From Cryptomeria japonica (Eukaryota > Streptophyta > Pinopsida > Cupressales > Cupressaceae), in contig NC_081414.1 of NCBI RefSeq assembly GCF_030272615.1, positions 782,354,119 to 782,418,118 of the forward strand: DNA of 64,000 bases, given 5' to 3'. The notes beneath the pieces were generated by a model. That model did not search any database and had not been told where the DNA came from. It saw only the letters and a program-made list of their open reading frames with translations. The position numbers were made by a program, and so were the translations under genes. Position 1 is the stretch's first letter; the number at the start of each line of letters is the position of its first letter. Positions 1-12,864 of the stretch are shown one piece after another.

Positions 1-985
1 AAGTGAAAAACCATAGTGGGAGTTAATACCCACAAGATTCACTATCTGTAGAATAGAAATCTTTGATCAGTTAAGGTCATACAAATATGCCTAGTTAGGA
101 GAAGACCCTATTAAGAGTCACCGGGTTAAGGGATCTACCTCAACCCTATTAAATTATTTTCCCTATTACGAGAAACCTTGCAAGAGGATTTAGACTAAAG
201 TTAATGAGCTACCCTATTAGGGGATTTGTGATTTCAGGCCTATTAGGACCTACCCAGTTAAGGAATTTCACTGCTACAATTGTTAAGAAAATAATAGTAA
301 AATGGTCTGCATGTAGCACCTATGTGCTTGATAAGATCCGCTTCGGTTTTGCTCAATACATCAATAACACATCAATACAAAGCTTCTAAGATTACCACAC
401 AATCAAACTTTCAATATTCGCTCAGATCTCATACATCATCTCATAACTCATCACACTTTTTATAAGTATCAACTTAGTCAGGTAACAACCTTGGAACAAT
501 TTCCTAAGTTTAATGAATTTGGTCAATCTTGCACTAAATGCTTTAATTATGTTGGCCAGTGACATAAAAATCCAAAAATAAAACATTATGTGTATCGGTT
601 TACCAATCTTAGTGACTTTGTTCTACTGATTAGTTGTTCTTCTTGATTGATTTCTCTGGACATCATAACTTGCTCATCCTGTTGAATGTGTCACTGCAGT
701 ATCAAACATAGCTACTTGATACAATCTCCAACACTCTTGCAAAACCGCATCACGTAACTCTTCATTGATTGTTCATACCAGTTTCTTGAATATAACTATA
801 TTCTTGTTTACCAGTTGAAGTCTTATTTGTCGGTTCATTGATAAACTATCTCCTCTATTGGTTATCCTTTACCGGTTGGCCTAAAAGACTTACATGACTA
901 CCAAAACATAGTTACCATCAATGACAACATAAAACAAGTCATCAATCAACCTATTACATCAAAACATCATCATCAAGCCAAAACA
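1..985 (-). mobile_element. Copia-type LTR fragment, runs off the left edge
   Basis: The first 60 bases carry the 'gaaaaaccatagtggga' block that also occurs inside both LTRs of the complete Copia at 38310-45348, in the same orientation, so this stretch reads as part of a related minus-strand LTR. It runs into simple AT-rich sequence and fuses near 985 with a Gypsy-type LTR. No open frame longer than about 60 codons is convincing. The boundary is approximate and the family assignment rests on one shared block. Confidence 0.42.
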
Positions 986-3222
986 CACCCCCTACCAATC
1001 CTACATTTTCACAATTTCTTCTTTTTCCCCTCATGTCGAGTCTTGATTTTTTTTAATCAAGACCTATTTTTTTGCCTTGCAAAACAATCATTTTAGTTTA
1101 ACAAAAAATTTATTGTTGTGTCAGCCTATTTCATAAATTTAATTCATTTTTTGCCAGTCAAGTATAAAAGAAGCTCTACCCCTCTCATTTTAAATCCTAA
1201 GCCAACCTAATCGAAATCAAGTTCTCAGTTATACTCTAACAAAATTCAATTCAAGTGAGCAAGTAATCAATCATTCATCAAGCATTGGAGCTAAAGTGAA
1301 TTCAAGTTCAAGTATTGAAGATGGGCCATGACATCCATGGTCAATGTTTTATGAAGACATTCTACATGAAACCCTAAAACCTTTGTGTGAAGGTCAAACA
1401 AAAATTCATCAAGGTATACGTTGTTGTTTCAAGCATTACAATCCTTCCCTCAAAAGAAAAGTATTTTATTACAATATTTCATTACATAATTTATCAATTG
1501 AATTTCATGGTCAATTGCAATATCAGGGTTTGACCTAAGGCAAACCCCTATTTCCAACCTATTTCCTATCCTTTTAATGTATGTGGAATAGGTGCAAAAT
1601 TTATACTTAAGAATTTTGGCAGAGTTGATAATGATTGTATTGGTGAAAAATTAGGGTTTCCACCATTAGAGGGATGAAAAATACTAATTTTTGCTTGGGT
1701 TGACCATTACATTCAAAAGAGGGAGAATCCAATAGATTTAGTCAAAAAAAAAAAAGATTAAGACTAAATACTAATTGGATTGATTAAGGTGTTTCCTCTT
1801 TTGTGAGTTGAAATATTGAATTAAGGTGAAGTGCTAAAAAATGAGGGTGAAACTAAGAAAACAATGAACTACAAATGCAGGATTTTTGCGTGCAACTGAA
1901 TCTGAGCAATATATGCAAATTTGGATCTGATCCTTGAAAAAGCTCAAAAAATATTTGGACCAATGTGCTCGTCATCATGGTCCTCCTAACTTTTCACATG
2001 CCAAAGAGGGTTGATTCGTGTTTGCAAATAATGCCTATTATGAAGAGTACAACTTCGTACTTGTTTCTTGTACACAAAAAGAAAGGGAAATAGGTTGGTA
2101 ATAGGGGATTGCCTTAGGTTAAACCACGATTTTAGAATTAACCATGAAATTCAGATAATGATAATTGAAATTACTGTATTGAAAGGTTCTCCTTTTGAGG
2201 GAGATGTTGAATAATGACTAAAAATCAAGTAATGTACCTCCTTGTGAAGATTTGTTTGTCTCCACACATAATGAGGGCTTGCTGAAGTCTTCAACAAAAT
2301 GGGATGGATGATGTGTACCTCAATGCTTGATTCTTGAGTCTATTGTTGCTCCTAAGCTTCAACAAAAAACTGATCAATGCCCAATTGCTCTTGAATGCTT
2401 GATTGCTTGATCTCATATGTGCTCAATTTCATGTGTGTATATTTGTGGATGATTCATAGATGTGTTTGATGTGAAATAAGAGGGGAAAGACCTCCTTTTA
2501 TACTTTCCTGTCAGATAAATTACTAATTTCCTGACATGAGCCAACATAGAGCAAGAAATCCTACTCAGATTTGAAATACGACCAAGGGGTCAAATGGGGC
2601 CCAATTTAAGGGGCACCATGTCATGGCACCTTGGTCCTGCCCATTTTTAGCAATAGGATAATATGAAAAATGCATGAGAAAATCCCTAAAATGATCTGCA
2701 ATTCAAGAGAGGCATGAGCATGATCGAGTCCCAATCAGGCCAAGGGGTACAAATGCTAAGGTGGGGACCCAATGCGGTCAAAATAGTACAAGGGTGCAAT
2801 TTTAGGATGCTACAATGATGAATAGGTTTAGCTTTTGATGGTGGAAAATTCAAATGACTAGGGCAAATTTGTGCTACCTGGTCTTGAAAAATGACGTCAA
2901 ACTTCTAGGAATATGTTCTAAACACCTTTTTTTCCTTAGATCTCGATTTGTGCCTCTATGGATATCTATAACATTCTATTTTTGACAATTCACTTTTATT
3001 ATTCATACTTTTACCCTAATTCCACAATTACAATCCAAATTAAACTAAGAAAGAGAATAGCTAATACTAACTAGTAATCCAATCAAAATCTTAGCCATTT
3101 CCTTATTTGGATTGAGGCTAGATCTATTTGGGTTCAGTCCTCTTTCAGTGTAGTCATGTTACTTGGGTTATTTAGTGGATTTACTTGGTGAAACCTTAAT
3201 TCCTAATTTTCACAACTTTACA
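986..3222 (+). mobile_element. Gypsy-type LTR, interrupted by a solo LTR
   Basis: Segments 986-1635 and 2815-3222 together match, block by block, the Gypsy-type LTRs at 17023 and 51041. Shared features are a TATAAAAG promoter box (1163-1170), the 'agcattggag' and 'tttatgaagaca' blocks, 'gggtttgacctaag' and a TTTACA 3' end at 3222. The LTR is split by an inverted 1,179 bp solo LTR inserted after 1635 with duplication of ATGAT. The 5' end is eroded, with no clear TG start, and no internal domain follows, so this is an old LTR remnant. Confidence 0.65.
1636..2814 (-). mobile_element. Nested Gypsy-type solo LTR with TSD ATGAT
   Basis: Read on the minus strand this 1,179 bp unit begins TGTAGCATCCTAAA at 2814 and ends CACCAATACA at 1636. 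It is therefore bounded by TG...CA and starts like the LTRs at 17023 and 51041. It carries TATAAAAG on the minus strand (2495-2502). The flanking 5-mers are identical: ATGAT at 1631-1635 and 2815-2819. No internal retroelement sequence is present, so it is a solo LTR left by LTR-LTR recombination. It sits inside an older LTR of a related family in the opposite direction. Confidence 0.88.
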
Positions 3223-3399
3223 AATAGAACCCCCTCTTATGGAGATTATTAATGGTTAGGAACTTCCTGTGGTAGACCATTTACTAGAAAATCCATATCT
3301 TAGAAGTAACTTTAGAATTCTATAGTGACAACCAAATAAATGATGGCTAAGGAGAAGGAGAAATGAGCTCAAACCCAGATTCACTAATGTATTGGTCAT

Positions 3400-4060
3400 C
3401 CTTAGAGGGGCCCTAGACTAAGCTATAAACAACCTTCTCTCTAAACAATTTAAGAGGGTTGAGAATCCTAAGAATTTCAACAATCGCAGTTCTGAGGGGG
3501 GGAACAAAATTCTCCATGGAGAATCTCCAAACTGGCAGAAAGGTACCAAGAGCCAAATAGTCAACCCAAAAAGCCCCAAATTTATCAACCAAAGCATTCT
3601 CCATAGTCGATCAGACAAGGTGGAGCTCCAAGTGGGAAATAGAAACCCAAGGGTCTTTCCAAAATCTTATGTGCCTCCCATTGCCAAACTGCAAAAGAAA
3701 ACTTTTCTAAAGTAGATATTTTGATTTAATCATGTTGTTCCAAATGTGTGAGCCTCTCGAGAGTTCATTGTAAAAAAGGAAGGATAAGATATTGCCACCA
3801 TTGAGATATTTGCTTGACATCACTTTCATCTAGTCTTTTTTTCCTTTATAGAGTTTTCACCCAGTTTTAGCAATTATAGTGAGATTAAGTGATTTTGAAT
3901 CTCTAATGCCAAGACCACCATTTTTCTTACTAGAACAAACCGTGTCACAATCCACCAAAGAGATCTTGTTTTAAAGTTCCACCCCAGACTAGAGAAATTT
4001 CCTTTGATTTTGATCCAATTTTTTTGCCCAAGTAGCCAGGATATGAAATAAAGATAGGAT
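3400..4060 (-). pseudogene. LINE reverse transcriptase C-terminal fragment
   Basis: Minus-strand translation of roughly 4000-3410 gives a degraded version of the region that follows the reverse transcriptase in plant L1-type LINEs (zf-RVT). Recognisable pieces are 'CSSKKNGGLGIRDSKSLN', then 'SSKYL', 'SRGSHIWNNMI' and 'FGNGRHIRFWKDPWV', followed by a decayed tail toward 3413. There are in-frame stops and at least one frame change. No catalytic FADD box, endonuclease or RNase H is visible, so only this 3' part of ORF2 remains. It differs from the LINE at 27280-33340. Confidence 0.66.
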
Positions 4061-4075
4061 GTACATTGAGGTACT

Positions 4076-4789
4076 TACAAAATTGTTTAACTTGTTATTA
4101 TGTTAAAAATTATTTAGATTGTACAAAATATTATTATGTAATTTTTAATATTTTTAAAATATAACCTAGATTTATATTTATTCTATTACTTAACTCAAAT
4201 TAGATATATTATTTTTAATACTATTATTTTTTTAAGTAATAATAACATATTTAATGCATTCAATTTATTTACTAATTTTCTCAAATAATATATAAAATTA
4301 TAAAAACTAACTAACTATTTAATAATCTTTATTTAATTTTGTATTTCAAAAATCTGTGAAAATATTAATTATTTGTTTAAAAAACCTTTTCTTTTTAAAA
4401 AATTGCATGTCCCATGCAATTATTCTTATATACACCATAATATTATTCTCAAAATAAAATAATATGAAAATAAACTTCCACTTTAATAAAATTATGACTG
4501 TAAATTAACTATTCAGTGCACTCACTACAGTAGAAAATTTTCTATTTTATTAATAATGCATTAATGTGAAAAATTTTAATTAGGTGCACTTTAGTATTAA
4601 ATTATTATTTTTTTGTTTAATAATGTGAAAGCTCATTTCTATGGAAAATAAATTAATCTTTCAAAGCTGACCGGGAAAATCTTACGCCTACTATCATTAT
4701 CTTTTGTTTAACTCGGATGAAAAACCATGGGTCATCTAGAATTTCATAGACTTGAACGTTTGAAATTATTGGCTACAGGCAGTCAATGT
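4076..4789. other. AT-rich spacer upstream of RLK1
   Basis: Very AT-rich, with many TAATAT and TTTAAT runs, and without a credible open frame. From about 4660 the composition becomes more balanced and partial similarity to the RLK remnant at 14870-14960 appears ('agacttgaacgtttgaaatt' against 'agacttgggcgtttgatt'). The distal promoter of RLK1 probably starts there. Nothing else is recognisable. Confidence 0.4.
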
Positions 4790-4916
4790 CTGAATTCGTT
4801 AACGCGGGATTGACTGCCCTACTTCGACCATGTCGCTCATTTGGTAGCCTGTTTATTTTCTATTTAAATTCGAAAATATAATTGTTAAGAAATATAGAAA
4901 CGCCATCGTTATTGAA
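4790..4916 (+). promoter_or_regulatory. RLK1 core promoter and 5' leader
   Basis: TTGAC, the core of a WRKY-binding W-box, lies at 4810-4814 and a TATA-like TATTTAAAT at 4861-4869, 56 bp before the ATG. The block 'ccatgtcgctcat' with the following 'gtttattttctatttaaatt' is shared almost base for base with the RLK2 promoter, including the exact 51 bp spacing between TTGAC and TATTTAAAT. That conservation between paralogues, amid otherwise unrelated flanks, is the main evidence. Binding by WRKY factors is inference. Confidence 0.55.
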
Positions 4917-7334
4917 ATGGCGAAGATGTATTTGTTACTAGCAGTTGCTGTGATTATTGCAGCGAATTATTGCAGTGCAGTAGAAGTGCATGGCGGAGAC
5001 ACGCTTTTAGTGGGTTCTTCCCTCTCAGGAAATCAGACCCTAATTTCGAGAAATGGAACGTTTGCATTTGGATTTTTCAATCCGAGCGGAACGAATAATT
5101 GGTATATTGCCATCTGGTATGCTCCAACCTCTCAGAAGGCCATAGTCTGGGTGGCTAACAGAGACAATCCTGTCACAAACATGCCTGGCGTTCTCAAATT
5201 TTCGAGAGGCGGTCATCTCACATTATTGGATAGAAAGGGCCGTTCCGTTTGGTCGAGTGATAATGGCCAGAAAGGATCGCGGGCTGTAATAACGGACTCT
5301 GGTAATTTCATTGTGCTGGACGCCCACAACGAGTCTGCGATTGTTTGGGAGAGTTTCGCGCATCCGACAGATACATTGTTGGCTGACGCGAAGCTGTGGA
5401 AAGGAATGACACTAACTTCCTGGAAGAGTTCTTCGGATCCTGCAAGTGGGCCCTTCTCTTTCCGAATGGACGTATCTCCAGGAAAGACCGAGTTGATGAT
5501 GTTGTTTAACAATACCGTTCCATACTGGTCCAGTGGAGAATGCATTGGATACATTGGACACAATTATTTTACTAAGGTTCCAGAATTGGAAGGTCAGATG
5601 AAAGTTAAAACTTCGTGTGTGCGGCTTTCTCCTTCAAGAATATATGTTTATTTTGGCCTAAATCCCATAGATCATATGATCACGGGGCGGTTCCTATTAA
5701 ATGATAATGGTGAATTTGAACTTTACTTCTGGATGGATGATGGTAGGTGGAGTCTGAGGTGGTCAACATACCGAGGTCAATGCAGTGACTATGATATCTG
5801 CGGGGCATATGGACTGTGCAATGCTAATGATGTGTGTAGTTGTGTCCAGGGCTTCATGCCCAAGCACGGCTCTCAAGGTTGGTGGTCAACTGGGTGTGCT
5901 CGGCGAAAACCCCTGCATTGCTCTGTCACGGAGGGCACAACCGATGGCTTCTTGGAAGCCAAGAACCGATACTTGCCTGAAAAAGAAGCTGTCTTAATCA
6001 ACAACGAGCCAACACAGCAAGGATGCCGGACAGCTTGTCTCCACAATTGTTCCTGCACAGCCTTTGCTTTCGCTGATTCCGATCCACCCGTCTGCAGACT
6101 GTGGTTTGGAGACTTATTCGGAATGAGCGTTTTGTCTCGGGGTCAATCCGTCTTCGTTAGGCTGGCTGCTTCTGAGTTCCCGCCCTTGATATCAGAGCAA
6201 AACAACAAAACCCCTGCACTTACAATTTTACTTTCTGCCGGCGCATCATTTTTTGTTGTTTCAGCTCTCCTGTCGGCCTCATTTATTCTCTGGAAACGTC
6301 GAGGACTGTCGAAGAAAAATCTTGAAGAGGAGGTGCCACTGTCGCTCAGAATGTTCAGTTACAAGGAGCTGCGAATTGCAACGGACAATTTCAAGCATAA
6401 GCTGGGTAGCGGAGCATTCGGCTCTGTTTTCAAAGGAACTCTGCCAGACAACAGGCCTGTTGCGGTTAAGAGATTAGAGGGTTCCACGCAAGCAGAAAAA
6501 CAATTCCGTGCTGAAATAATCACCACCGGTAGAATACAGCATCTGAATTTGGTTAGGCTCTGGGGATTCTGCGTAGAAGGCTCTCGAAGGCTACTGGTGT
6601 ATGCGTACATGCCCAATGGTTCTCTAAACTCCTTCCTCTTCTCTCAGTCGGAAGACGTAGAGAAGGTTTTGGATTGGAAGACCAGGTTTGAGATCGCACT
6701 GGGGACTGCTCGAGGATTAGTTTATCTCCATGAGGAATGCAGGGATCGCATCATTCATTGTGATATCAAGCCTGAAAACATTCTCCTCGACAGCGACTTC
6801 AGCCCAAAGGTGGCAGATTTTGGGCTAGCGAAGTTGGTAGGTAGAGATTTCAGCCGCGTACTGACGACCACAAGAGGAACTCGTGGGTACTTGGCTCCCG
6901 AGTGGATCTCCGGCCTTCCTATCACTCCCAAGGTGGACGTATATAGCTTTGGCATGACCTTGTTGGAAATTATATCTGGCCGAAGAAATTTGGATTTGAA
7001 GGTGGACGAAAGTAGGTTGTACTTTCCTACCTGGGCTTCATCTCAAATTCAGAGGGGAAACATAAGAGACATTGTGGATGCAAGGATAGCAAGCGAGGCA
7101 AATATCGAAGAAGTTAGAAGAGCCACTGTGGTGGCTGGGCTGTGCATTCAAGATGATGAGAATCAGAGGCCGAGCATGGGTGAAGTGGTGAAGATATTGG
7201 AAGGCACGATTGAGGTTCCTGTGCCACAAATTCCGAGGTCTCTACAGGTCCTGGTTGGTCAGGTAGACGACGACTACACCGATAGCTATGGTGAACATCC
7301 TTCCATATCAGGTGATTCCGTACCAGCAAAATAG
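4917..7334 (+). CDS. G-type lectin S-receptor-like Ser/Thr protein kinase (RLK1)
   Basis: Intronless 805-residue receptor kinase of the S-domain (SD2-like, similar in layout to Arabidopsis At2g19130). Signal peptide at about 1-21. Bulb-type lectin domain about 25-150, with 'WVANRDNPV' at 78-86. S-locus glycoprotein/EGF-like region about 205-313, with Cys 289, 295, 301, 307 and 309. PAN domain about 335-417. One membrane span about 434-458 followed by Lys-Arg-Arg. Cytoplasmic kinase from about 490: glycine loop GSGAFGSV (497-504), ATP-anchoring Lys518 in VAVK, catalytic loop HCDIKPEN (Asp616), DFG (634-636) and APEW (661-663 region). Cys before Asp616 makes it a non-RD kinase. All catalytic residues are present, so it should be active. 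Expected at the plasma membrane in surface signalling; the ligand is unknown. Start chosen because it gives a good signal peptide 56 bp after the TATA box. Confidence 0.95.
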   Translation: MAKMYLLLAVAVIIAANYCSAVEVHGGDTLLVGSSLSGNQTLISRNGTFAFGFFNPSGTNNWYIAIWYAPTSQKAIVWVANRDNPVTNMPGVLKFSRGGHLTLLDRKGRSVWSSDNGQKGSRAVITDSGNFIVLDAHNESAIVWESFAHPTDTLLADAKLWKGMTLTSWKSSSDPASGPFSFRMDVSPGKTELMMLFNNTVPYWSSGECIGYIGHNYFTKVPELEGQMKVKTSCVRLSPSRIYVYFGLNPIDHMITGRFLLNDNGEFELYFWMDDGRWSLRWSTYRGQCSDYDICGAYGLCNANDVCSCVQGFMPKHGSQGWWSTGCARRKPLHCSVTEGTTDGFLEAKNRYLPEKEAVLINNEPTQQGCRTACLHNCSCTAFAFADSDPPVCRLWFGDLFGMSVLSRGQSVFVRLAASEFPPLISEQNNKTPALTILLSAGASFFVVSALLSASFILWKRRGLSKKNLEEEVPLSLRMFSYKELRIATDNFKHKLGSGAFGSVFKGTLPDNRPVAVKRLEGSTQAEKQFRAEIITTGRIQHLNLVRLWGFCVEGSRRLLVYAYMPNGSLNSFLFSQSEDVEKVLDWKTRFEIALGTARGLVYLHEECRDRIIHCDIKPENILLDSDFSPKVADFGLAKLVGRDFSRVLTTTRGTRGYLAPEWISGLPITPKVDVYSFGMTLLEIISGRRNLDLKVDESRLYFPTWASSQIQRGNIRDIVDARIASEANIEEVRRATVVAGLCIQDDENQRPSMGEVVKILEGTIEVPVPQIPRSLQVLVGQVDDDYTDSYGEHPSISGDSVPAK

Positions 7335-10300
7335 TAGCCTTTTTTATAGTGGGAGAAACTAAGCTTGTTGCCATGTTTTCTAATTTAGAACCCCATCTTT
7401 TAAATAGGAGAACAATAGCAATGGAGGTTAAGAAATATTTCCTATATCTTGGTCCTTTTATGGACATTAAAAGTTGTTTGCATATTTTCTTAAGTGTTTT
7501 CTTGCTTTATATATATAGAAAGGATATAATTTATAATCTATTAAAGTCGTTTCATATATGTAAAATTTAAAATAAAAGTATATCATTAATCTATTTAATA
7601 TATTTTTTGAATTAATTAATTAATTAATTTTTTAGGGTAATCCATGTAGTATAAACAGTTGTTTGGTGAAACCGTTATCAAGGTTCAAATTTTTGTTGAG
7701 ATCTAGGCTCGCAAGCATGGTACATTCATTGGATTGGTGTGCAGGCTTGGTAATTTCACTAGATTGGTGTGTTCACATATTTGAACAACAATAATGTTTA
7801 ACACCTTAAAAAGTGCCCTTTACTGATTAAAAAAATGTTTTTTTTTTTTTCTCATTTATATTTTAAGATATGTCTTTTTTCATGTTTTAAAATATATTTA
7901 TATTAAGATTATGTTGATTGTAATATACAAATCTTAATAAAAAATCTTATTTTTAAGAATAAAATTAGAAATTTAAAACCAATAATTGCTTTTTGTAACA
8001 AAATAAAAGTTTTATTGATGTAATATTATAGGCTTTATAAAGATTAAAGGCTTTCAACTCACTTTTCTATCGTGTTTAATTTGAATTAAATATGGCTCCT
8101 ACTCTCCTCATTATTAGTTTCATAGAGAAAATATCACTCTAGATTTACTTAGTTGTGTTTGAACCAATGATTGCTCATTTTTCTCTGGTGTATTCTTTCT
8201 CAAGTCCTCCATGTTGATTTTCTATTAACCCATTTGTGGATTTTAGATACTCTATCTCATTTATATGGTCATCAAGAGTCTATGAAGCATATCATCTAAT
8301 TTTATTTGAGAGCTCAAAATGCTTGAAACTAAATGCATATCTTCAAATCCTCTCCAATACAATAATATTTGACATTCTTACAAGGTGGTTATTCTTTTTA
8401 GCATGAATTGAGCCAGAAATTATTGTTGAATTTTTTTTTTTAAATATCATAATTTTCATTTCTAATCTATGTTTTAAGAAACACTTGATTTTTTCCATTT
8501 TTTATAGTATATAAATTATAATAAAAAATCATCTTTTTTATATTAAAATTAGAATATAAAACTAATAACTAAATTTGATAAGACCATAAAATTTTCATAG
8601 ATAAAATATTATTTAATGATTTATAAATTTTAACAATTCTTATGATGAACATAAAAGTGACTAAATGTGATATAAAAGAAGGGCGGGAGTTTCTTTAATC
8701 ATGCAAATACAAAATGTCATTTATCTTTTTCAATGTCTTCATTTATGTTTATATTTAAAACCATAAGATATTTTAATTATATGATCAAATACATATATAA
8801 TAATAAATAGGTAAAATTTGTGAATGATATAAAAGAAACATATAAAAATATATTACTCATCTTGTTTGAGATCATTTCCTTCTTGTCCAAAGAGGCAAGG
8901 TGGATATAGGTGGAAAATTAGAAAATGGACTCGCTTTGTCTTATTACATTGTTGGTCTTTGCGCTACCTTATTCCAATTTTCTTGTAAGATCTTCATGTG
9001 GAAATTGCACCTAGATTCCTCCTAAAATAATGTCTACTTGATTAGCGATGTTTTTTCTTGTTTGTAGAAGCAAGTTGATTCTTATTGAATTGAATAAGTA
9101 GCTAGTCTCATAGTTGTTAAAATGAAGAAAAAATTCTATTTATTAAGTGGGTGAGATTCAGTGGAGCACAAACCTCATTAAGGTCTCCATGTGTCCTTGT
9201 GACACCAGTATATTTATGTATTGTGTAGTTTTGTAGATTTTTTATCTTTGATGGAACAACATGTGTTTTACTTTAGGGTTTTAATTTATTTTTTATTTGT
9301 AATCATGGGGATCGTTTTATTTATTTATAAATTAGAGAGAAATTTTGATTTATAAGAGACCTCATTATTTATTTAAAAAAGAGCATATCTTGTTGAGGAT
9401 TCTCAAAGCTCACTTAATCGCTACACTTCTTCCTCTTAAGCATTACTAAAAATATTTTTCTTTTGTATATATCATTGAGTTCTTGGCATTTCATGAGTGA
9501 GTATTGAGCCTTGAAAGATAAAATATATTTTCTTGAATTTAGTGATATCACTCTTCTATTATTTAATGAACTTTTTTCTTCTTCACATGAAAAATGATAT
9601 TAAGATTCACCACTATCTAGTTCATTCTATATGATAATTATGTTATCACAAAGTTATTACACCTCTAGACCTCTTCTATTGTGTTCCTACCAACTATGTG
9701 GCACTTGTAGCTTTCATTTCTTGATCATTATCATTCATTGTGGTACAAATCTTATATGTAAGAAACAATAATTTTCTATGGTAACAACATAAATGCCTTC
9801 ATCATGGTTGTCCTCATAAATATTTATGGTGGCAAAGATAATTTATTTTGGATGTGTACATCTATTATAAGTATTTCCTCTCTTCTCTCTTACCGTCTTA
9901 TTTTATTTAAAATATCAACACACCATATATGCTAATATTGTAAGGAGGTCATATTCTCTTCTCACTTGTGTATTCATACATGAAATTTTTTTTTTCCCTC
10001 TATGGCAATTAAATTTATATTTTACATAAATGATCATCTAAAACAATGCAAGTTGTTACATCATAATCAATTTTTAATATTATCATCTGCATGATCCCTA
10101 GCTATATAGTAAGCTATTTTTTCCCTCTACAACACTTATTTAAATTTATCTTTCATATCATTGGGTCACCTATCAAATTTATGTTTTATATCATTGTTCC
10201 ACCTATAATAATGCAACATTTATTTTGTGTGTCTTATCCAATTTATCTTTTACACAAATGATCATCTAGCATAATGCAAGTTGTTAGATCATAATTATTG

Positions 10301-12864
10301 TTTAACATTATCATCTGCATGACCCCTAGAAATAGAGTAATCTATTATTTGAGTTAAGTAATTTTCTCTACATTGATTTCTTCCTTGTTTTAGCTACATT
10401 CTCTTCTTGAGGTTATTAATCATAAATTTATTTTTCTTGGAGAATTATTCTATTTTATGTTTCCCTTATATTTTGGGGATGAAATATTGCATTATGACAA
10501 CCTCTCATATCAAGGTCTCTTTAGTTTTGTTAACAAACAAAATTCTCATGTTCTATCTTGTGATGTTCTCCTATTTGTATATATACACACCTCCAAACAA
10601 GGAAGAGATCCTCATTAGGGTTGCATCTTACAATAAGGGGTAGTGGTCTTTGAGAAATTATACACACTTCTCAAAACAAAGAGAAGGGATCCTCAATAAA
10701 ACATACACACCTCTCAAGCACTACTTGTCTATTCCCATCTATGTGAAGATAAGGAAAACCATACTGGAGAGACTACTATCTTGATACCCAAAATAAAGTA
10801 TGATTGTAATGCATAAGAACATGACACCTTGAGTGTGAGGGAGTCCCCATAAATAGATACAAATGTCACATATTGAGGAAAAACATAGTAGCCAAGGAAC
10901 TTTAATCAATGATGATAGCATAAAAAAGAAACGTATTATCACTTTTCATGTGAATCATACCATCATTATGAAGATTAAATGTCTTATATTTGACAATGGT
11001 AGGGCCAACTATGTAGTGATATGTACAAAAAGTATGATTTATTCGATGAGATGGATTATGTTTTGAAAAGGGAAGAGTAATATAAATGGATTCTAAGTCT
11101 TAGCAAAATTTTAAATCCCTACTTGTACACACAAAAAATGTGTAAAATTTGTTGTGATGTATATGTCTTGCCTATGCCAAACCTTGTGTTGGGGTTCCTA
11201 CCTAGACACAACAAAATGATTAGATAGAGTACATACCCTCACAAGGACATAGGCTAAATCAATGATAGATATAAAAATAACAAGAATACAAAAGGTATGA
11301 AACCATCGCAAGGAGATCCACATAAAGGTAGTAATAAACTTATCATTTCAAAGTCATAGAATTTTCAGTACAATAACATAATGAAAGCAATAAATGAGAA
11401 GTGCAAATCACTAGTCAAGTGTAGAGTACTTCTAGTTTGTTCCATTATAGTTTGATAGCTCATTCCTTGAAGGATTGTTCAATATTGGATTATTTTAGAT
11501 TATACTACAATAGACCTTAGGAAAGGTAAAAAATATTCTTTATACAAAAATCACAAGGTTATTTATGGTTTAGGCCAAAAAATAATGATCAAATGCAAAT
11601 ATCAAGATTGGATCACAAAAGAAAAATGATGACACTCACAATAGGCCAAATTTGAACCCCATTTGGTTGGTCTAGGGTGGTGGGTGCTTGGGTCCAACTA
11701 AAAGATGGCCTAAAAATTGAAGAGCCAAGTGTCGAGACCCTTACCATAAGATCTAGTCTCAAATTTCATGCTTAACAATGATTTAATTGTAGAATTTTTG
11801 GTAAATTTTAAAATAAATAGAGGATAAATTTTCTTAAAATGAACTATATCAATGCAAACTAAATCAATTTCCAAATAGAGCATGAAATTTTTAAGGTAAA
11901 TAATTTACATGCTACACTACTATTGATAATGTTTTGGATTATATAGATGTATCTAGAACCATGTTGTTAGACGTCAATTAGATATATCATTTCACTTGTC
12001 TAGCATCTCCTATATTCTCCAAATAAAACCCTCTGGAAGTATATGTTATAGGTCTTTACAAGATTTTTAATATGATATGCACTTTGAAATTTGTTATTCA
12101 TGATAGAAATAATGGTTCTTATTACTATATGCTTCTTCATTTCTTTTGGCTAGTTAAATATCTCTATTTGTTCCATTTATTTTCTAAAGAAAATATCGTA
12201 TTCATTAAAAAATCACTCTCTAAATTTATTATATAGGACATAGAAAATATTGAACATCCTATGAGTGTTTTTTTCAAATTAGGCTCTCTACCATATATGC
12301 TAGAATGCAGAACTTGCGTAAGCTCCTAACTACATGACAATGAATCTAGAGAGCATGTTCTAGTTCAATCTCTTTTTTTGGCACAAGAATTATTTGTTTA
12401 GTTGTCATCATTGATATGGATTTTAATTGTGAAGCTATACATACTTTATCTTGGTAGAATTACCCAAAAAAAAAACAAGAATCCTTTTGAAAATATGAAG
12501 ATGAATAAGTTCATATAAAATGCAACATGGAAATGGCTATTTTTTGTGGCCTTGTTTCAAGCTATAATGTTTCCCATGGTTGCTACTTTAGTGTATGTGC
12601 ATAAGGTGTTGTACTCTTATCATAGTATAATTCTTTTAGTACATTGCAAATTAGTAGATATTGTCTACATATATCACATTAGGTAGATGTAAAAACAAAA
12701 ATGTTTATGCATTTTTTTTATATTTAAAATTGCACTATTTTCATGGTACAATATTTATTATGATGGATAGGTCTATATCTAATTTATCAATTTAATTTTT
12801 AATGTCAAAGATATGTGTATAGAATGTAAGCCAAATGTTGAATTCATGGTATTCATGGTAATCA
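7335..12864. other. AT-rich gene-free interval
   Basis: No open frame with family-like composition is seen on either strand. The sequence is AT-rich with short runs such as (ATTA)n near 7610-7630. A local imperfect duplication occurs at 10011-10372 (listed separately), and a second short direct repeat of the 'tacacacct...gatcctca' type lies at about 10577-10622 and 10658-10720. Decayed transposon DNA is likely, but no domain can be named. Confidence 0.5.
10011..10372. repeat. Imperfect direct repeat, two copies about 110-130 bp long
   Basis: Copy 1 (about 10011-10130) and copy 2 (about 10240-10372) share 'aatgatcatcta', 'aatgcaagttgtta', 'attatcatctgcatga' and 'cccta', then a 'ctcta' tail, in the same order. 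They are offset by roughly 230 bp. The intervening DNA contains further partial copies ('cacctat' and 'tttatatcattg'). It looks like an old tandem duplication; no function is suggested. Confidence 0.6.
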
